Source: Eutypella sp. D-1 (lineage: Eukaryota; Ascomycota; Sordariomycetes; Xylariales; Diatrypaceae). Taken from it: 64,000 nucleotides of DNA. Positions 23,946 through 36,164 of this stretch are shown here, one piece after another. The position numbers were made by a program, and so were the translations under genes. Each line of letters begins with the position of its first letter. Positions within the stretch are counted from its first letter, which is position 1. The stretch lies in NCBI GenBank assembly GCA_023313575.1, contig JAJTTP010000034.1:124001-188000 (forward strand), read 5' to 3'. The notes below the pieces were generated by a model. That model was not told where the DNA came from, ran no database searches, and was given only the letters and a program-made list of their open reading frames with translations.

Positions 23946-26832
23946 TCATGACTTGACGTGACGGAATCCTACTCTATTTTGGGGCTTCTTCTTCTTCTTT
24001 TCTTTTGGTCTCTGCATGGGGTTTAAAGGACAGGTCAACAGCATACGCATTTTCGAATTTTGATGTTTTAGGAACCGGGCCTGCGACGGTTGATCATGAT
24101 TGGTTTTTCACTTTTTTTTTCCGGCTGCCTTACAGGCCTAGGGCAGGCATGTGTTACGTCGACCGGCCTTGCTCAGTATCATCACGAAGTTTCGTATGGC
24201 GAGTCGCGTCCCATATACCACGCGCAGAATTCTTCCCTCTGCATTCCCCTTTTCTTCTGCGGAAGTTTGAGCTTGGGCTCTGAGGGGTAAATATTATGTA
24301 CTGTACAACGACGACGATCCCAACGAAGTACTCGGGGAAGTACCCAGGGATGATCTGATCATTAAGGGCGTAGGAGTACCCAGGCGTTTTTCATGTTAGG
24401 TCTTTGTTGTTTTTCTCTCTCATGTATTACTGTCTGGTCCGGTCCGTCTCGGGAAAGAGGGAAAGGAAGAAAGAAAAAAAGGCATATTACCATGTAAAAA
24501 CTCTTACTTACGACCCTTTACGCATGAAACCTACCTACCTACCTACCTTCCTACCTACCTTCCTACCTGCCTGCCTAAGTAAACCCAGCACTTACTTAGT
24601 GTACGTAGGGGAAGGGGGACACCGAACAAAACAAACAACTCGAATAGCTGGACTACTACTACTACTTTACTGAAAGAAGTAAATTTGCGAAGAAGCATTT
24701 CATGATCCGAGGCTTTTTTTGATTGACTGAGTGAGTGAGTGACTGACTGCTCTATATCGTTGCGCGTGTCTCTGTGCACCCCTTGATTATAAAGGGGAGT
24801 CGGTCAGTCTATGTAGTGCAATGCAATACAATGGAATGGAATGCTGTGGTGCCATGGATGTGGTGTTTCGGTATGGATCACCCCCTCCCCTTCCTCCCTT
24901 TGCTGTCTGTCTGTGTTTCTGTTTCACACGAGGGAGAGAGAGAAAGAGAAAGAGAAGAGATGGTATGTTTGGGGGTGAAACCCATCTTGCTTGCTATGTA
25001 TGCTGGTTATATGGTAAACGCACGCATCAACTTCCAAGGTCTAGGTAGGTTAGAATCGGGTCTCCCTTGGGGTTCGCTGGCTGGAACTGTAGACGGGATT
25101 TGGAAGGTTCTGCACGCCGTGCTGAGAATGAATGAATGAATAAATATATATATAAATGGTCGGACCCGGGTTCCTGCCTGTTTTTAAAAATCCTTGGGGG
25201 TTTTTTTATTTAATTTTTTTTTTATTTCTTTTCTTTTTTTGACCTCGAGAGGAGTTGCACATGTGTATGTATATACACGGCCTGCTTTACGGCAAGGACG
25301 TTTAACAGTGGTTCCCTCCGGCTTATCCTGCGTATGCACACACAGACACATATACAGACACACACATATATATATATATACGTAGTAGGTATTCACATAG
25401 TTATATATGTAGTTAGAGGTTATTATATAATACTGCATCCCTCCCTCCTCCAGTTTCTCCATTTTCGAAACCAAAAAAGGCCAAGCCCGGGATTTCTGGG
25501 GAAAGAAAAAGTTCGGGTTCGGGGCATTAACTTATCGAACTCCCCGGATTATGTATATCTCTTGGGGGTGCTCTTAGCGCTGAAGTTCGGCTCGGCACGG
25601 AGCGGCTTTATTCATACCTACGTATTGTATTTACATACCAGGTGGTTCCGTTCGTGTAGCAGTTAGTTATTTTGATTACTATTTCCTTTAAACTGATAGG
25701 AAGATGTAGTATAGTATAGTGTATATGAAAATGGAAATGCCAAGGATAGGTGCAAGGTCTGTGCCCATGGGGTTCTCGGCTGGCTGCCTGGTTCACTATT
25801 CGGTCAGTGAGTTCGGCGTGCAGCAAACGTGGTCGTCGACGTCGTCATCATAGGTACGAGATAGATCGTCGGTAACCCCCCCAAAAAAACAAAACAAAAC
25901 AAAACACGCAGGAACGCTCGGATGTAGTTGTAGCGTAAAGGATAACTAGACGCTACACCGCTGGTGTGATTTCAGTTTTTTTTCTACAACACTGGGAGGT
26001 TTTTGCTAATTAATGCAATATTGCTATTTCCCTCTCTTTTATATATGTATATATGCATCCAGCTAATCGATCCAACTCACCGAGAAAGCTTTTTTTCTAT
26101 CTTTTCCCCTTTGGAATATTTGAAAGGAGAGAGACTGGCAGGACTGAGACACGAACGAACGTGCTCCACTCCGGCATAAAGCTAGAGCAAGTCGGGTCCA
26201 GAGGGGATGGAGAGAAGATATAGTTATAAAATGCTTAAATATACTTGCGGTATATATAGTCTCCACTCGGGCTCGGCTGCTCCAGGGAAAAGAAAAGAGG
26301 GCGGAAGCGGAATATGCGGAATTCAAACTCGTTCCCTTTGTTTTCCAGGGTCCAGCCCGCGGGTAGCCGTACCGGCCCCGTACGGCCCCATACGGGGTCT
26401 TTGTGCATCTGATTGGACAGCTGACCACGCGGCTCCATCGTCATCGCTTCGGGGAGGGGGGCGCTTTGATTGTCTAGTGACGAAAGCCCTTCCCCGACTC
26501 GCTTCGCTGAGCCCGCGTTAAACCGAACCTTATATACATATGCACGTGTAGTGTAAGAAGCGATATGTATGCAGTATGTAAGTCGTTGTCGTAATTGTGT
26601 GTGTAGTCAGTAGTTAGTAATGCCTGGGCTTGTGGTGGTTTGTTGTCACGGGGACAAAATGTCGGACTTGTTATAAAGGGCGTCCGGTGGGTGTAGGTTG
26701 CTGACTGTGTTGCATTCTCACTTCTTTCTTTTGTTTCCTAGTTAATCCCATCATCACCTATAGGAATCACCGGAACCTCCTCCCTCTACTTATGAAAGGA
26801 CGATAGCAAAAAAAGGACCTCTCTCATGACAC
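23946..26832. other. Intergenic region, about 2.9 kb, no gene seen
   Basis: Simple sequence such as ACCT/TTCC repeats (24529-24577), AG-rich tracts and short AT runs. All ORFs are short and low complexity. The last 600 bases contain overlapping inverted repeats at 26367-26397 and lead into the P450 promoter. Confidence 0.55.
26367..26397. promoter_or_regulatory. Overlapping inverted repeats with CGG/CCG triplets
   Basis: CCGTAC (26367) can pair with GTACGG (26380). CCCCGTA (26376) can pair with TACGGGG (26391). The two hairpins overlap, so they exclude each other. Spaced CGG/CCG triplets are the usual half-sites of fungal Zn2Cys6 regulators. The P450 start codon is about 545 bases downstream. 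A regulatory role is inference. Confidence 0.3.
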
Positions 26833-26840
26833 ATATATAA
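26833..26840 (+). promoter_or_regulatory. TATA-like element of the first P450 gene
   Basis: ATATATAA about 100 bases upstream of the ATG at 26941, followed by a C/T-rich stretch, as is usual for inducible fungal promoters. Confidence 0.45.
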
Positions 26841-26940
26841 GGAGCTTATTTTTTCCCTCCCTTACCGGATACGCTGAATCGTCTACATTTTCGTCGTCTT
26901 GGTTAGCTGGCTTTCCAGCTGGTCGTCTTTGCGAACAGAG

Positions 26941-28907
26941 ATGATTGCAGTCCAGCCTACTCACCTACTGCTCGGCGCAGTAGCCGCCGCGACTCTTTAT
27001 GTAAGCTGAAGGGTTCCCCCCATTTCCAATCCGATTGTAGTATACAAAGTCGAAGAAGAGACACCTCGCTCACGCTCCATTAGGTCGTCGGTCTCGTAAC
27101 CTATAGAGTGTTCTTTCACCCCTTGGCCAAGTATCCCGGTCCCTTTCTCGCCAAGATCACCGATGCCCACCACCTCTACCATGCCTGGAAGGGCGACCGG
27201 CACCTGGAGTTCTGGAGGATGCACGAGCGCTACGGTAAGTGAGAGCCCGAGTCGACCGCAACCGCAACCGCAACTGCAACATACATATACCTATTCAGAA
27301 CGTTTTTTTTTCTTCTTTCCAACTGACGCCCTAAACCAGGCAAGATCGTGCGGTTCGGGCCCAACAGCCTCTCGTTCAACTCAAGCACAGCGCTGAAGGA
27401 GATCTACGGGTTCCGCGCGAACGTGCGCAAAGCAGAATTCTACGACGCGTTCGTGCACCCGGCGCCGAACACGCACAACACGCGGGACAAGGCGCTGCAC
27501 GCGCGCAAGCGACGGGTGCTCTCGCAGGCCTTCTCCGACGCCGCCATCAAGCAGATGGAGCGGTACGTCCTGGCCAACGTGCGCGCCTTCTGCCAACAGA
27601 TCGGCGCCGGTGCCGAGGCAGCCGCTGAGCGTAAGGGCTGGACTGCGCCGAAGAATATGGCTGATTGGTGCAATTACCTGTCTATGGATATCCTCGGCGA
27701 TCTGTGCTTCGGCAAGGCGTTCCATATGCTCGAGCGCCCTGATAACCGCTATGCGCTGGAGCTGGTTTCGCTGGCGACTACGAGACATCTGATCGTGAGT
27801 AGCCTTCCGATCTCCCGCTCTATTCTACTCTACGGGTAAAACTTGATACGTCGGAAGATACGCTGACCAAAGATACCACATCACATCAGTGCGGCACCAT
27901 GCCCCTGGTCGGCAAGCTACACCTGGATAAGATCCTGTTCGGCAAGATCGCCGCGGGCCGCGCCAAGTACATGAACTACAGCAAGGCGCAGCTGACGGAG
28001 CGCACGAAGCTCGGCGACGACACCGACCGCCGCGATTTCTTCTACCACCTGCTCAAGGCCCGGGATCCCGAGACCGGTCAGGGCTTCACCACCCCTGAGC
28101 TCTGGGCCGAGTCGAACTTGCTGTGAGTTCCCAGAGGAAATGAAAGAAGCATAGGGGAAAGAAGCACAGGGGAGTTATAGCTAACGCGACCCCAACAACA
28201 ACAGCATCATCGCAGGCTCCGACACGACATCAACAGCAATGGCAGCAACACTCTTCTACCTGGCGCGGAACGCGCCCGCGCTCGCGCGCGCCACGGACGA
28301 AATCCGGCGCACCTTCGCGGGCGTGGAAGAAATCACACAAGGCGCAGCACTAAACTCCTGCACGTACCTACGCGCATGCATCGACGAAGCGATGCGGCTC
28401 TCGCCGTCCGTAGGCGGAATCGCGCCGCGGGAGGCGCTGCGGGGCGGACTAGCGGTGGACGGCGAGCTGGTGCCCGAAGGCACCGTCGTCGGCGTCCCGC
28501 ACTACACGATCCACCATAACGCGGCGTACTACGCGGAGCCGTTCTCATACGTGCCGGAGCGGTGGATCGCAGGTTCGCAAATGACCTTCAAGTCCGCGAA
28601 TGGGTACTCCGATACAGTGGTGGCGGAAGAAGATGTGCAGCGCGCGCAGGCGGCTTTCTGCCCCTTTAGTATCGGCCCCCGTGGCTGCATTGGAAAGGGG
28701 CTTGCGTACGCGGAGATGATGACGGCGTTGGCGCGCACGCTGTGGTTGTATGATTTACGGCGGGCCAGCGGCGGCGTGGTTGATCCCGCCGAGGGCCACC
28801 CCGCGCGCGAGTGGGGCCGTCATCGCCCTGATGAGTATCAGCTCATTGATCAGTTCACCAGCCTTAAGGACGGGCCGTTGGTTGAGTTCCGGCGGCGCGA
28901 GGTCTGA
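26941..28907 (+). CDS. Cytochrome P450 monooxygenase (first of two)
   Basis: Five exons (26941-27000, 27084-27234, 27340-27794, 27890-28122, 28205-28907) encode 533 residues; all junctions keep frame with GT..AG introns. The N-terminus is a membrane anchor (LLLGAVAAATLYVVGLVTY) followed by the FFHPLAKYPGP hinge. The I-helix is AGSDTT, the K-helix ExxR is EAMR, the PERF-type motif is PERW, and the haem-binding loop is FSIGPRGCIG with the cysteine ligand. This is a class II ER-bound P450 that needs a reductase partner; the substrate cannot be told from sequence. No polyketide synthase, peptide synthetase or terpene cyclase lies nearby, so there is no sign of a biosynthetic cluster. Six CCCAA units start 7 bases after the stop. 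Confidence 0.93.
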
Positions 28908-28914
28908 GCTGAGG

Positions 28915-28944
28915 CCCAACCCAACCCAACCCAACCCAACCCAA
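28915..28944 (+). repeat. (CCCAA)6 tandem repeat after the P450 stop codon
   Basis: Six perfect CCCAA pentamers in the P450 3' UTR. The unit is not the usual fungal telomere hexamer (CCCTAA), so this is a simple-sequence repeat. Confidence 0.85.
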
Positions 28945-30030
28945 CGCGACGCCTGGTAGACGGATAGAGCGGGGACGGGATTATACGAATGATTACATAG
29001 TTATGCGTGTATGTATGTACGTATGGTACGAGATGGAGAGACAGGGGGATATGTGGTGGTGCTATGTATGTATGTATGTATGTAGATCCAGAGCGGAACC
29101 CGCATATTTGCTCCCTCAAGAACCAGGAACACGAATAATACAAAGAAAGCTATTATTGTCGTTCTACATACTTCTATCGCTGCATTATACCTGGGGGGGG
29201 GGGGTAGTATATACCAAGGACCGGGGAGGGGCCAAGGAGGGATTCCACGAAAGGGCATTCATTGGTGGGCTGTTTACCCTCTGCCGACTTGGCACGAACG
29301 GACCTATCTCCATTCTTTTTCTGTTGTTGTTGGTTTTTTTTTGCGCGGCATGTTCCCTTGATTAGGCAAAAGATCTAGATCTAGATCCTCTTATACGAAG
29401 TGCTACGTATGCACACACACACACACACACCTAAACATACACACATATAAACACATAAACACTCAACCCGACGTTCCGGGCGTCGGTTTTTAACCCGAGC
29501 AGGGGGGAAAGGTTTCTTCCGGTGGAAAGCCGGGAAATAGCCTGCTAGGAAAATGGAGACTTTCAGAGGCGCGGTTACGAGGATGATGCGGTCATGCGTG
29601 TGGTGGTGGGCCCCTCCCTGCCTCCCCCTCACCTCCTTAGGCTGTGGGTATAAGTGTCATCTGATATTGGGGAAATATGGGGGGAATTAGAAGTGAAGTC
29701 CAGTCCTCGAACCCCAAACACGGGGATCGAATGAACGCTGTCGGGTTAGCAAAGGCGGCGAAATTCGAACCGCCTCGGGTCAAGATGCCAGCCGAGACTA
29801 TCGTTAGGGCGTCGGGGCCAAACTTGATCTGGGGGGCAGGGCTGGGGCTGGGGCTGGGCGACTTTACCCCAAATTTCTCCGGCCCGCGGTAGCGGCAACA
29901 GCCGCCTGGAGTATTCCAGGACAGGATCCGAGGGGCCGCGGCGGCATGGCATGGCATGACCCCCTTTTAACGTCGCATTCGTCCGGCATGTCGACCGTTT
30001 TGTTGGTTCTGCCTGGCTGGCAGCAGTAAT
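28945..30030. other. Intergenic region between P450 and GH5 genes
   Basis: Contains a TATG repeat near 29064, a G run at 29190, a (CA)10 run at 29412-29431 and a short GC-rich hairpin followed by T5 at 29467-29490. No ORF with coding character. Confidence 0.55.
29412..29431. repeat. (CA)10 microsatellite
   Basis: Uninterrupted CA dinucleotide run in intergenic DNA. Confidence 0.8.
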
Positions 30031-30042
30031 ATATATATATAA
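30031..30042 (+). promoter_or_regulatory. TATA box of the GH5 gene
   Basis: ATATATATATAA about 110 bases upstream of the ATG at 30151, directly before a GC-rich stretch. Position and sequence fit a TATA promoter. Confidence 0.5.
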
Positions 30043-30150
30043 GGCCCGCCCATCCTCTTTCTGCATGTAGGAAGGATGTTAAGTTTTTGACCTGGAAACC
30101 CAAGTTTGAACACGCCAAGTCTTTAAACTAATTCGCGCCCTCCCTAAATA

Positions 30151-31494
30151 ATGCTTGACCTTGGGTATCTCGCAGTGGTGGGCATTGGCCTGCTCACACC
30201 GTTACTCCATGCCAGCCCGCTGGGCACACACGAGTCCCGCCAAGATGACGGGTGGCCGTTCGGACCCCTCGTCACGTCCGGGCGCGACATCAAGGTGAGA
30301 AAGAACCACTCCTCATGACCAACCAATACTAACCACGTGACGCAGGACTCGCGCGGCGAGACGGTAGTATACGCCGGGGCGAACTGGCCGGGGCACGGGG
30401 AGGTGATGATCCCGGACGGGCTGGCGTACCAGTCGATCGCGAGCGTGGTATCGCAGATCAAGAGCGTGGGGATGAACGCGATCCGCCTAACGTACGCGAT
30501 CCAGATGATCGACGAGATCCACGAGAACGGGGGCGCAGACATCACAGTGCAGGCGGCGTTCGCACAGGCGCTGGGGGCTTCGGACGGCGCGGCGCGGTTT
30601 GCCGAATTCCTGGACAAAAACCCGGAGTTCGACGAGCAAACCACGCGCCTGCAGGTGTTCGACGCCGTGGCGGAGGAGTGCGCGCGCCAGCAGATCTACG
30701 TCAACCTCGACAACCACATGTCGCGGGGCGCGTGGTGCTGCAACACGGGGGACGGGAATTCGTGGTTCGGGGACGCGGACTTCTCCGTCGGGAATTGGAC
30801 CCGCGGGCTCGCGTACATGGCGGAGCACGGGAAGTCCTGGAGGGCGCTGACGTCGATGTCGCTGCGCAACGAGCTGCGGTCGCCGGAGAGCAACCCGGAT
30901 CTCAAGCGGACGTCGTACAACTGGCAAGACTGGTACGAGAACGTGCGGCGCGGAGCGGACGCCGTGCACGGCGCCAACGCGGACGTGCTGGTGGTGCTAT
31001 CCGGATTGGACTTCGACACGTGGTTGACGCCCGTGGTGCAGGGGACGGCGCTGACGCCCGGGAGCGGGCGGTTCAGCCGGGACGACTTCGCGGGCTACGG
31101 CGCCGACAAGCTGGTGCTGGAGCTGCACAACTACGCGAACTCGGCGTCGGACTGCGCGGGACTCAAGCGCGACCTCTATAACAAGGGCTACCAGGCGCAG
31201 CACGCGGAGGACGACGGCGCCGTCGAGGTGTTTCCCGTGCTGCTGACGGAGTTCGGGTTCGACGTCGCCCGCGACTGGCAGAGCGTCTACTCTACCTGTC
31301 TCGCGGAGCTGCTGACCGAGGAGAAGTCCGGTTGGTTTATCTGGGTCCTCGCTGGTAGCTATTACATCCGCTCTGGGACGAAGGACTACGAGGAGACGTG
31401 GGGTCTCCTCAGTCACGACTGGTCCGGCTGGAGGTCGCAGGCGTACGTCGATGGGGGCCTCAAGCCTCTCATCGACAAGACGGCGTCACCGTAG
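30151..31494 (+). CDS. Secreted glycoside hydrolase family 5 protein (cellulase-like)
   Basis: Two exons, 30151-30294 and 30346-31494, encode 430 residues. The 51-nt intron has GTGAGA, a TACTAACC branch site and GCAG. A signal peptide (MLDLGYLAVVGIGLLTPLLH, cleaved near ASP) predicts secretion. The mature protein is a GH5 TIM barrel: YAGANWPGH at the first strand, MNAIRLTY, NLDNH, the acid/base glutamate in LRNEL (about E224) and the nucleophile glutamate in LLTEFGF (about E350). GH5 enzymes cleave beta-linked glucans, mannans or related polymers; the subfamily and substrate are not clear. No carbohydrate-binding module or linker is seen. The exons are strongly GC-rich at third positions, as in the neighbouring P450. 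Confidence 0.88.
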
Positions 31495-32203
31495 AGACGG
31501 TGTCGGTGGATTCGGAATCGGGCAGCTCGGCCCTGGCCATGGTGAGGCATTCTGAACGGCTGCGCAAAAGAGAAAATAACGACAAAAAAAAGGACCAAGA
31601 CTAGTACTAAATACACTCATGCGAGTAAAGCCTTATTCTTGTAGGATTGGTGTATGCGTAGTAGAATAGAAGAAGCCGAGCTGGTGGTGGTGGTGTAAGT
31701 GTACTTATTACTGTATTAGAAAAGGGTTAATCTCTTAAGCGCAATGCTCCCAGAATTGCATATGAATCTAGCCGCTTGCTCCACAGTAGCTTATTACTTG
31801 ACTGGGGATCCCTGCATGCAGATACCTAGGTATCTCTTAGGGACGTGGGCAAGGGGGTACGTAGCTACCCATCCACATTAATAGGTACCAACGTCTACTA
31901 CTACACTACGCTTGTTTATGAAGTACCTCTGGACTTCTTTCTTTACATGGTATGTACTCTCCAGCTTTTGTTGACAATCACAGCTTCACAACTTCCACTA
32001 CTACCTACAACAACGCAGCTCATACGAAGAAGATATCTTATAATTTCTAATACATACATCCATGCCTAATTCAAAAACCCTGCCAGTGCTCCGAATTGCT
32101 ATGCCTTGATCCAATTGCCAACCACACAATTCTTTTTCTCTGCTGGCCTAACGGGTCACCGCCCGTAACAAACAAACATCGAACAACACTCACGCACCTC
32201 ACT
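31495..32203. other. Intergenic region, no gene seen
   Basis: About 700 bases of AT-richer sequence between the GH5 stop and the nucleoporin start. No supported ORF or RNA. Confidence 0.55.
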
Positions 32204-34170
32204 ATGGCGCCCCTGTGCAAGTTCTACCAGCAGGGAAACTGTCGCAATGGAGGTTCGTCTCGGACGTTTCTTTTTGGTTCTCTACTTTATATTCTTGCTA
32301 CCATGATCTCCCGGCTGGCTTTCCCGCTAGGTCTCCGTATGACTGACTACTATATCGAATTCCGTAGCGAACTGCAGATTCGAGCATCCGGGCGCGAACC
32401 AAAACCCATTCGGGGCACCTAGCTCCAACAACAACAATAACAATCGTTTCGGTGCATTAAGCAACGCTGGAGGAGGAGGTGGCGGTGGTGGGGGCGGCGG
32501 GGGCAGTGCCGGGGGACCGACAAATGCATACAGAATCTCGAAAGACAGCATAAGATCCGATCTCGCAGACGAGCGCCCGTCATGGATCCTGTCGTCGTAC
32601 GGGCCCGGGAAGGATGCGCCGGAGCAGTTGTTCGGGGGGTATCCGCGGGAGCAGAGTCTGGAGGAAGTGAGGTTATACGTCATGGGTTCTAAGAACCCGC
32701 AGCAGGCGGTAAGAAAGATATCTTCTTTCTTTTCCTTGCTCACGTATGATGAAAGAAGGAGAGAGAAAAGAGAGAGAGTCAATGCTAACCTCTGTCTAGC
32801 TCTCCGAGATTCAAGGTCTCTACCAACAAGCAGAGCAACAAGTCCAGACCACCCTCAACAACCTCGACGGCGCCGTGCAGTTCGTCCTGGGCGCCGAGAA
32901 CAAGCACCCCAACCGGATAGACATCTGCAACCAAAACACCGTACAGGGTGGTACTAATGGCGTGTTCGCGAGGAATGCTGTTGCTCAGCAAGGCGGCGGC
33001 GGTGGTGGTTTCGCCGCAGCCAACCCCTTCGCCGCGGCTTCCACTCCCAGCGCCTCCCAGAATCCCTTCGCCACGCTAGCCGCTTCTACCAACCGACCAA
33101 ACCCTTTCGCGAGCGGCGGCGGCGGCGGTGCTGCGGCTGCGGCTACGCCCGCATTCGGCCAACCCTCCGCGATGGGCCAGAAGCCGAATCCCTTCGCTAG
33201 CGCCCCGGCCTTCGGCCAGCCATCGCAGCTCGGCGCCGCTGGTTCCGCGTTCGGCAAACCATCACCGCTAGGCGGCGCGGCGGCGGCCCCAGCTTTCGGA
33301 CAGCCGTCGCAGATAGGCGCATCGGGGTCCGCATTCGGGCAGCCGTCGGCACTGGGGCAGAAACCGAATCCGTTCGCCGCCGGCGGTGGCTCGACTACGT
33401 CGGGCTTCGGGCAGGTGGCAGCAGCTCAAAATGCATCGAACGCAGCGAATCCATTCGGTCAGCCATCGACGCTAGGACAGAAGCCGAATCCATTCGCCGC
33501 GTCTAGCGCCGGCGCCCTAGCCAACAACCCGTTCGGGCAGCCGGCACAGCCGGGGAATGTTTTTGCGCAGCAGGCTAACAACGCACCCGTCGACACATCG
33601 AAGCCGAATCCCTTCGCGCAAGCCGCGCAGACGGCGGGCGGGCCATCCCCCTTCGCGTCCGCCTCTGCCCCGAAGAACGCCTTCGGCCAGCCCGCGCCCA
33701 GCGGAAACCCCTTTGCGCAGCAGCCGCAACAGCAACCAGCAGCGGCGCAATCCTCCTCCTCCTCTGGGCAGGAGAAGAACCCCTACCCACCACATAGCAC
33801 AAAGCAGCACGCTGCACTCTCCAGCTACTCCTCGCGGGACGGCAACGGGCGACTAACAACATGGCACGGGCAGGCAGTAATCTACAAATGGAACGTAGGA
33901 GGCGACAAATACGAAGACCGACCCCCATCACCGTCCGGACCATCCGCGAAACCGGTACCCGGTATCCGCAACGCAGACGGCACATGGCGACGGATATTCT
34001 TCCCCGACGGCCCGCCGGCTTATAACCCGGACACGGAGCCCGAGGACCCCGCGACGCAGTATACGGACGCCGTGCGCGCTGCGTATGCGAGCATGGCTAC
34101 CGCTGGCCGCTTCGAGGGCGATATGCCGGAGGTCCCGCCCTTGCGGGAGGATTGCGCTTGGGCTTTCTAG
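32204..34170 (+). CDS. CCCH zinc-finger FG nucleoporin (Amo1/Nup42 type)
   Basis: Three exons (32204-32252, 32368-32708, 32800-34170) encode 586 residues. The first intron interrupts the zinc finger after GNCRNG; splicing restores a C-x7-C-x5-C-x3-H CCCH finger at the N-terminus. A Gly-rich run follows, then a helical segment (YRISKDSIRSDLADERPSW to about residue 190) with SWILSSYGPGKDAPEQLFGG. The rest to about residue 480 is FG-repeat sequence with many NPFGQ, AFGQPS and NPFA units. The C-terminal ~100 residues form a conserved tail (GDGPPAYNPD-like, ending near EDCAWAF). Such proteins sit on the cytoplasmic side of the nuclear pore and aid mRNA export (Nup42/hCG1); Amo1 is the fission yeast relative. 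The first donor (GTTCGT) is weak, but the finger only forms with this splice. Confidence 0.85.
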
Positions 34171-35002
34171 TGGGGATTGCGTTACGGGAGCGTTGCGTGG
34201 TTAGAGATACGATGGGGGTCTATGTGACTCTTCGGTTGGGGACATAAGATAAGGAAAGGGCGGAGGAGGAAGGGAGGGGGGGAGGCATTTGGGTCTGGCA
34301 AGCCGCGGCGGCGGATTGGATTGCAGCGGCGCATTTATTTTTTATTTTCTTTTCCGTTTTGTTTTTGTAAGCATTAACTAGCGAATCTGCCTGTGAATTT
34401 GAAATGGAAGAAGAGCAGCCGGACAGAGACGGAGATATACCCCCTCCGCCCCCCCGGTTGCTGTTATAGAAGATAAAAAGTCATGGTTGGTGGTAGAGCT
34501 GCCAATTCATGAATGTCTATATGGATATGCATATGAATCCTTGATCGAGTGTTATATGATCGAGAACCAGACCTTCCTACCAACAAACCAACCAACCAAT
34601 CAGCTGACCACCGCCCCTGGTTTTGGTCGTAATCGATGTGAACTGAACAGCTGCTTTACAAGACAGCAGGCAAAATAAGGTGGAAGTTTCTACGTTTCAC
34701 TGTGGCCGGAATCTACGGGCTTCCTAACGTAACTTAACTTACGATGCGGTTCTACTTTACTCTTCAACGGGTACATGTATCTACGTAGCAAGGAAAACGA
34801 ACAGCATGGTAGTGTGTTTTAACATTTTTTTCATTTCAATTCTCAGTAGAGCCTCAGCGGGGCCCCGCGTATCTCTGGGAGACCATTGTAGGTGCATCTC
34901 CCCGCGCGCATAGCACCGGTAGTAGGGCTGACATTGTGTTGCCTGCCTGGCCGTCGAGAATAGCTCTCGTCTTCCTTTCCCCAGTTCCGTCTCCCTCCGC
35001 GC
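34171..35002. other. Convergent 3' flanks of the nucleoporin and RPS20 genes
   Basis: About 830 bases between two converging genes. GA-rich then AT-rich UTR-like sequence, with a CCAA-type repeat near 34580. No ORF supported. Confidence 0.55.
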
Positions 35003-35514
35003 TTAAGCGGCGATGGTGACTTCGACTTCGACGCCGGCCTCGATGTTGACGATGATCTGCTTGACGATCTCGGTGGGGGCGTTGAGGCTGCGGGGGGTTA
35101 TTAGCGAAAACGTTCTTCCTTTCCACACTATAATATTTATTTCCTGGAACTGGAACTCACTCGATGAGACGCTTGTGAATGCGCATCTCGTAGAAATCCC
35201 AGGTCTTGGAACCCTCACCGTTGGGGGTCTTGCGGGTGTTGATCTTGAGGTTCTTGGTCGGCAGACGGACGGGGCCCTTGACGCGGAGGTCCTGAAAAAG
35301 AAAAAAAAAAAGGTAAGCTGTCTGTCCGTCACGCTGAATTTCCTGTCGCATCAACTCTCATCTCTCATCTCCTACTCACCTTGCTCTTGGCACGCTCGAT
35401 CAGCTCGGTGCAGACCTTCTCGAGGGCCTGGGGCTTGCGGCTGGTCAGGGTGATGCGGATCTTGTGGACCTTGGGCGCCTCGCCGAAGTCCTTGTCTCCC
35501 TTGTTGTAAGACAT
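35003..35514 (-). CDS. RPS20: 40S ribosomal protein S20 (uS10)
   Basis: Three exons on the minus strand, 35514-35380, 35291-35161 and 35087-35003, encode 116 residues, the normal length for eukaryotic S20. The start [14 protein letters not shown] gives the usual short eukaryotic N-terminal extension; an in-frame upstream ATG-like frame to 35583 is 5' UTR. Family signatures are [30 protein letters not shown], the [15 protein letters not shown] segment and [12 protein letters not shown]. uS10 sits in the head of the small ribosomal subunit. Both introns are GTGAG..CAG type. Early introns in ribosomal protein genes are typical of filamentous ascomycetes. Confidence 0.96.
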
Positions 35515-36164
35515 CTTGGAGATTTTTTCTGGGTGAGATGACGAGTTGGAAATGCGGGAAGAGTAGGACTGGTTTTCCTTCACGACTCGAACGGCGATAC
35601 GTTTCGGCTAAGTGATGAAGGTTGAGGAGAGAAAAAAGAGAAAAAAAAGAAGGTTTCGAAGAGTTGAGATCGTGGGTGGAGCACAAAAAGTCAGGTACTA
35701 CTCTGTGTTCTGCGCGCCCCGCCTTTTTTTCAAGTTGCGGGTGGGTGGTGGGAACTTTTCCCTAAGTTTTTTTGCTTGTGTGCGAATCGGCTTGTGATAA
35801 GATAAGCGAAAACGCTAGTCAAAGGAAGCTAGACCAAGACTGTATTAGTGCACCCGTGCTAGGGGAATTGCCGTTTAAGGAAATAGCGTGTATTTGGCTA
35901 CAGGTACAACTCAGGAGTCTCCACTTTACCTGTCCCTCATCATCCCTCATCATAACCCGTAAGCCCACTTAACACTTGACCAAGCCAAGCTGTATATAGC
36001 TTGATAGGAGTCATCCGGTCAAGCATTTACTTTCAGGGTTAAGGGGCAGGGCACCACCGACTGATAGTATTTAATTCACGAGGAGTCCGTGGCATTGTTC
36101 TGAATGCATTCATCATCCATCATCCTTCATTATCACTGTCGATGAGCTTGGACTCCTCCGTATC
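35515..36164. other. Divergent promoter region of RPS20 and the CUE3-like gene
   Basis: 650 bases between divergently transcribed genes. T/A-tract-rich near the RPS20 side, with CATCATC repeats just before the ATG at 36165. No coding frame supported. Confidence 0.55.

Noticed and set aside
28915..28944. CCCAA repeats as a telomere or interstitial telomere
   Set aside because: The unit is a pentamer, not CCCTAA, and there are only six copies in a 3' UTR.
29690..29790. tRNA-like GGTTCGAAT loop on the minus strand
   Set aside because: A T-arm-like hairpin is present, but no matching acceptor stem or D-arm can be folded around it.
30487..30969. 160-residue antisense and 167-residue alternative frames in the GH5 exon
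   Set aside because: Shadows of the GC-rich GH5 exon, which has signal peptide, intron and catalytic motifs.
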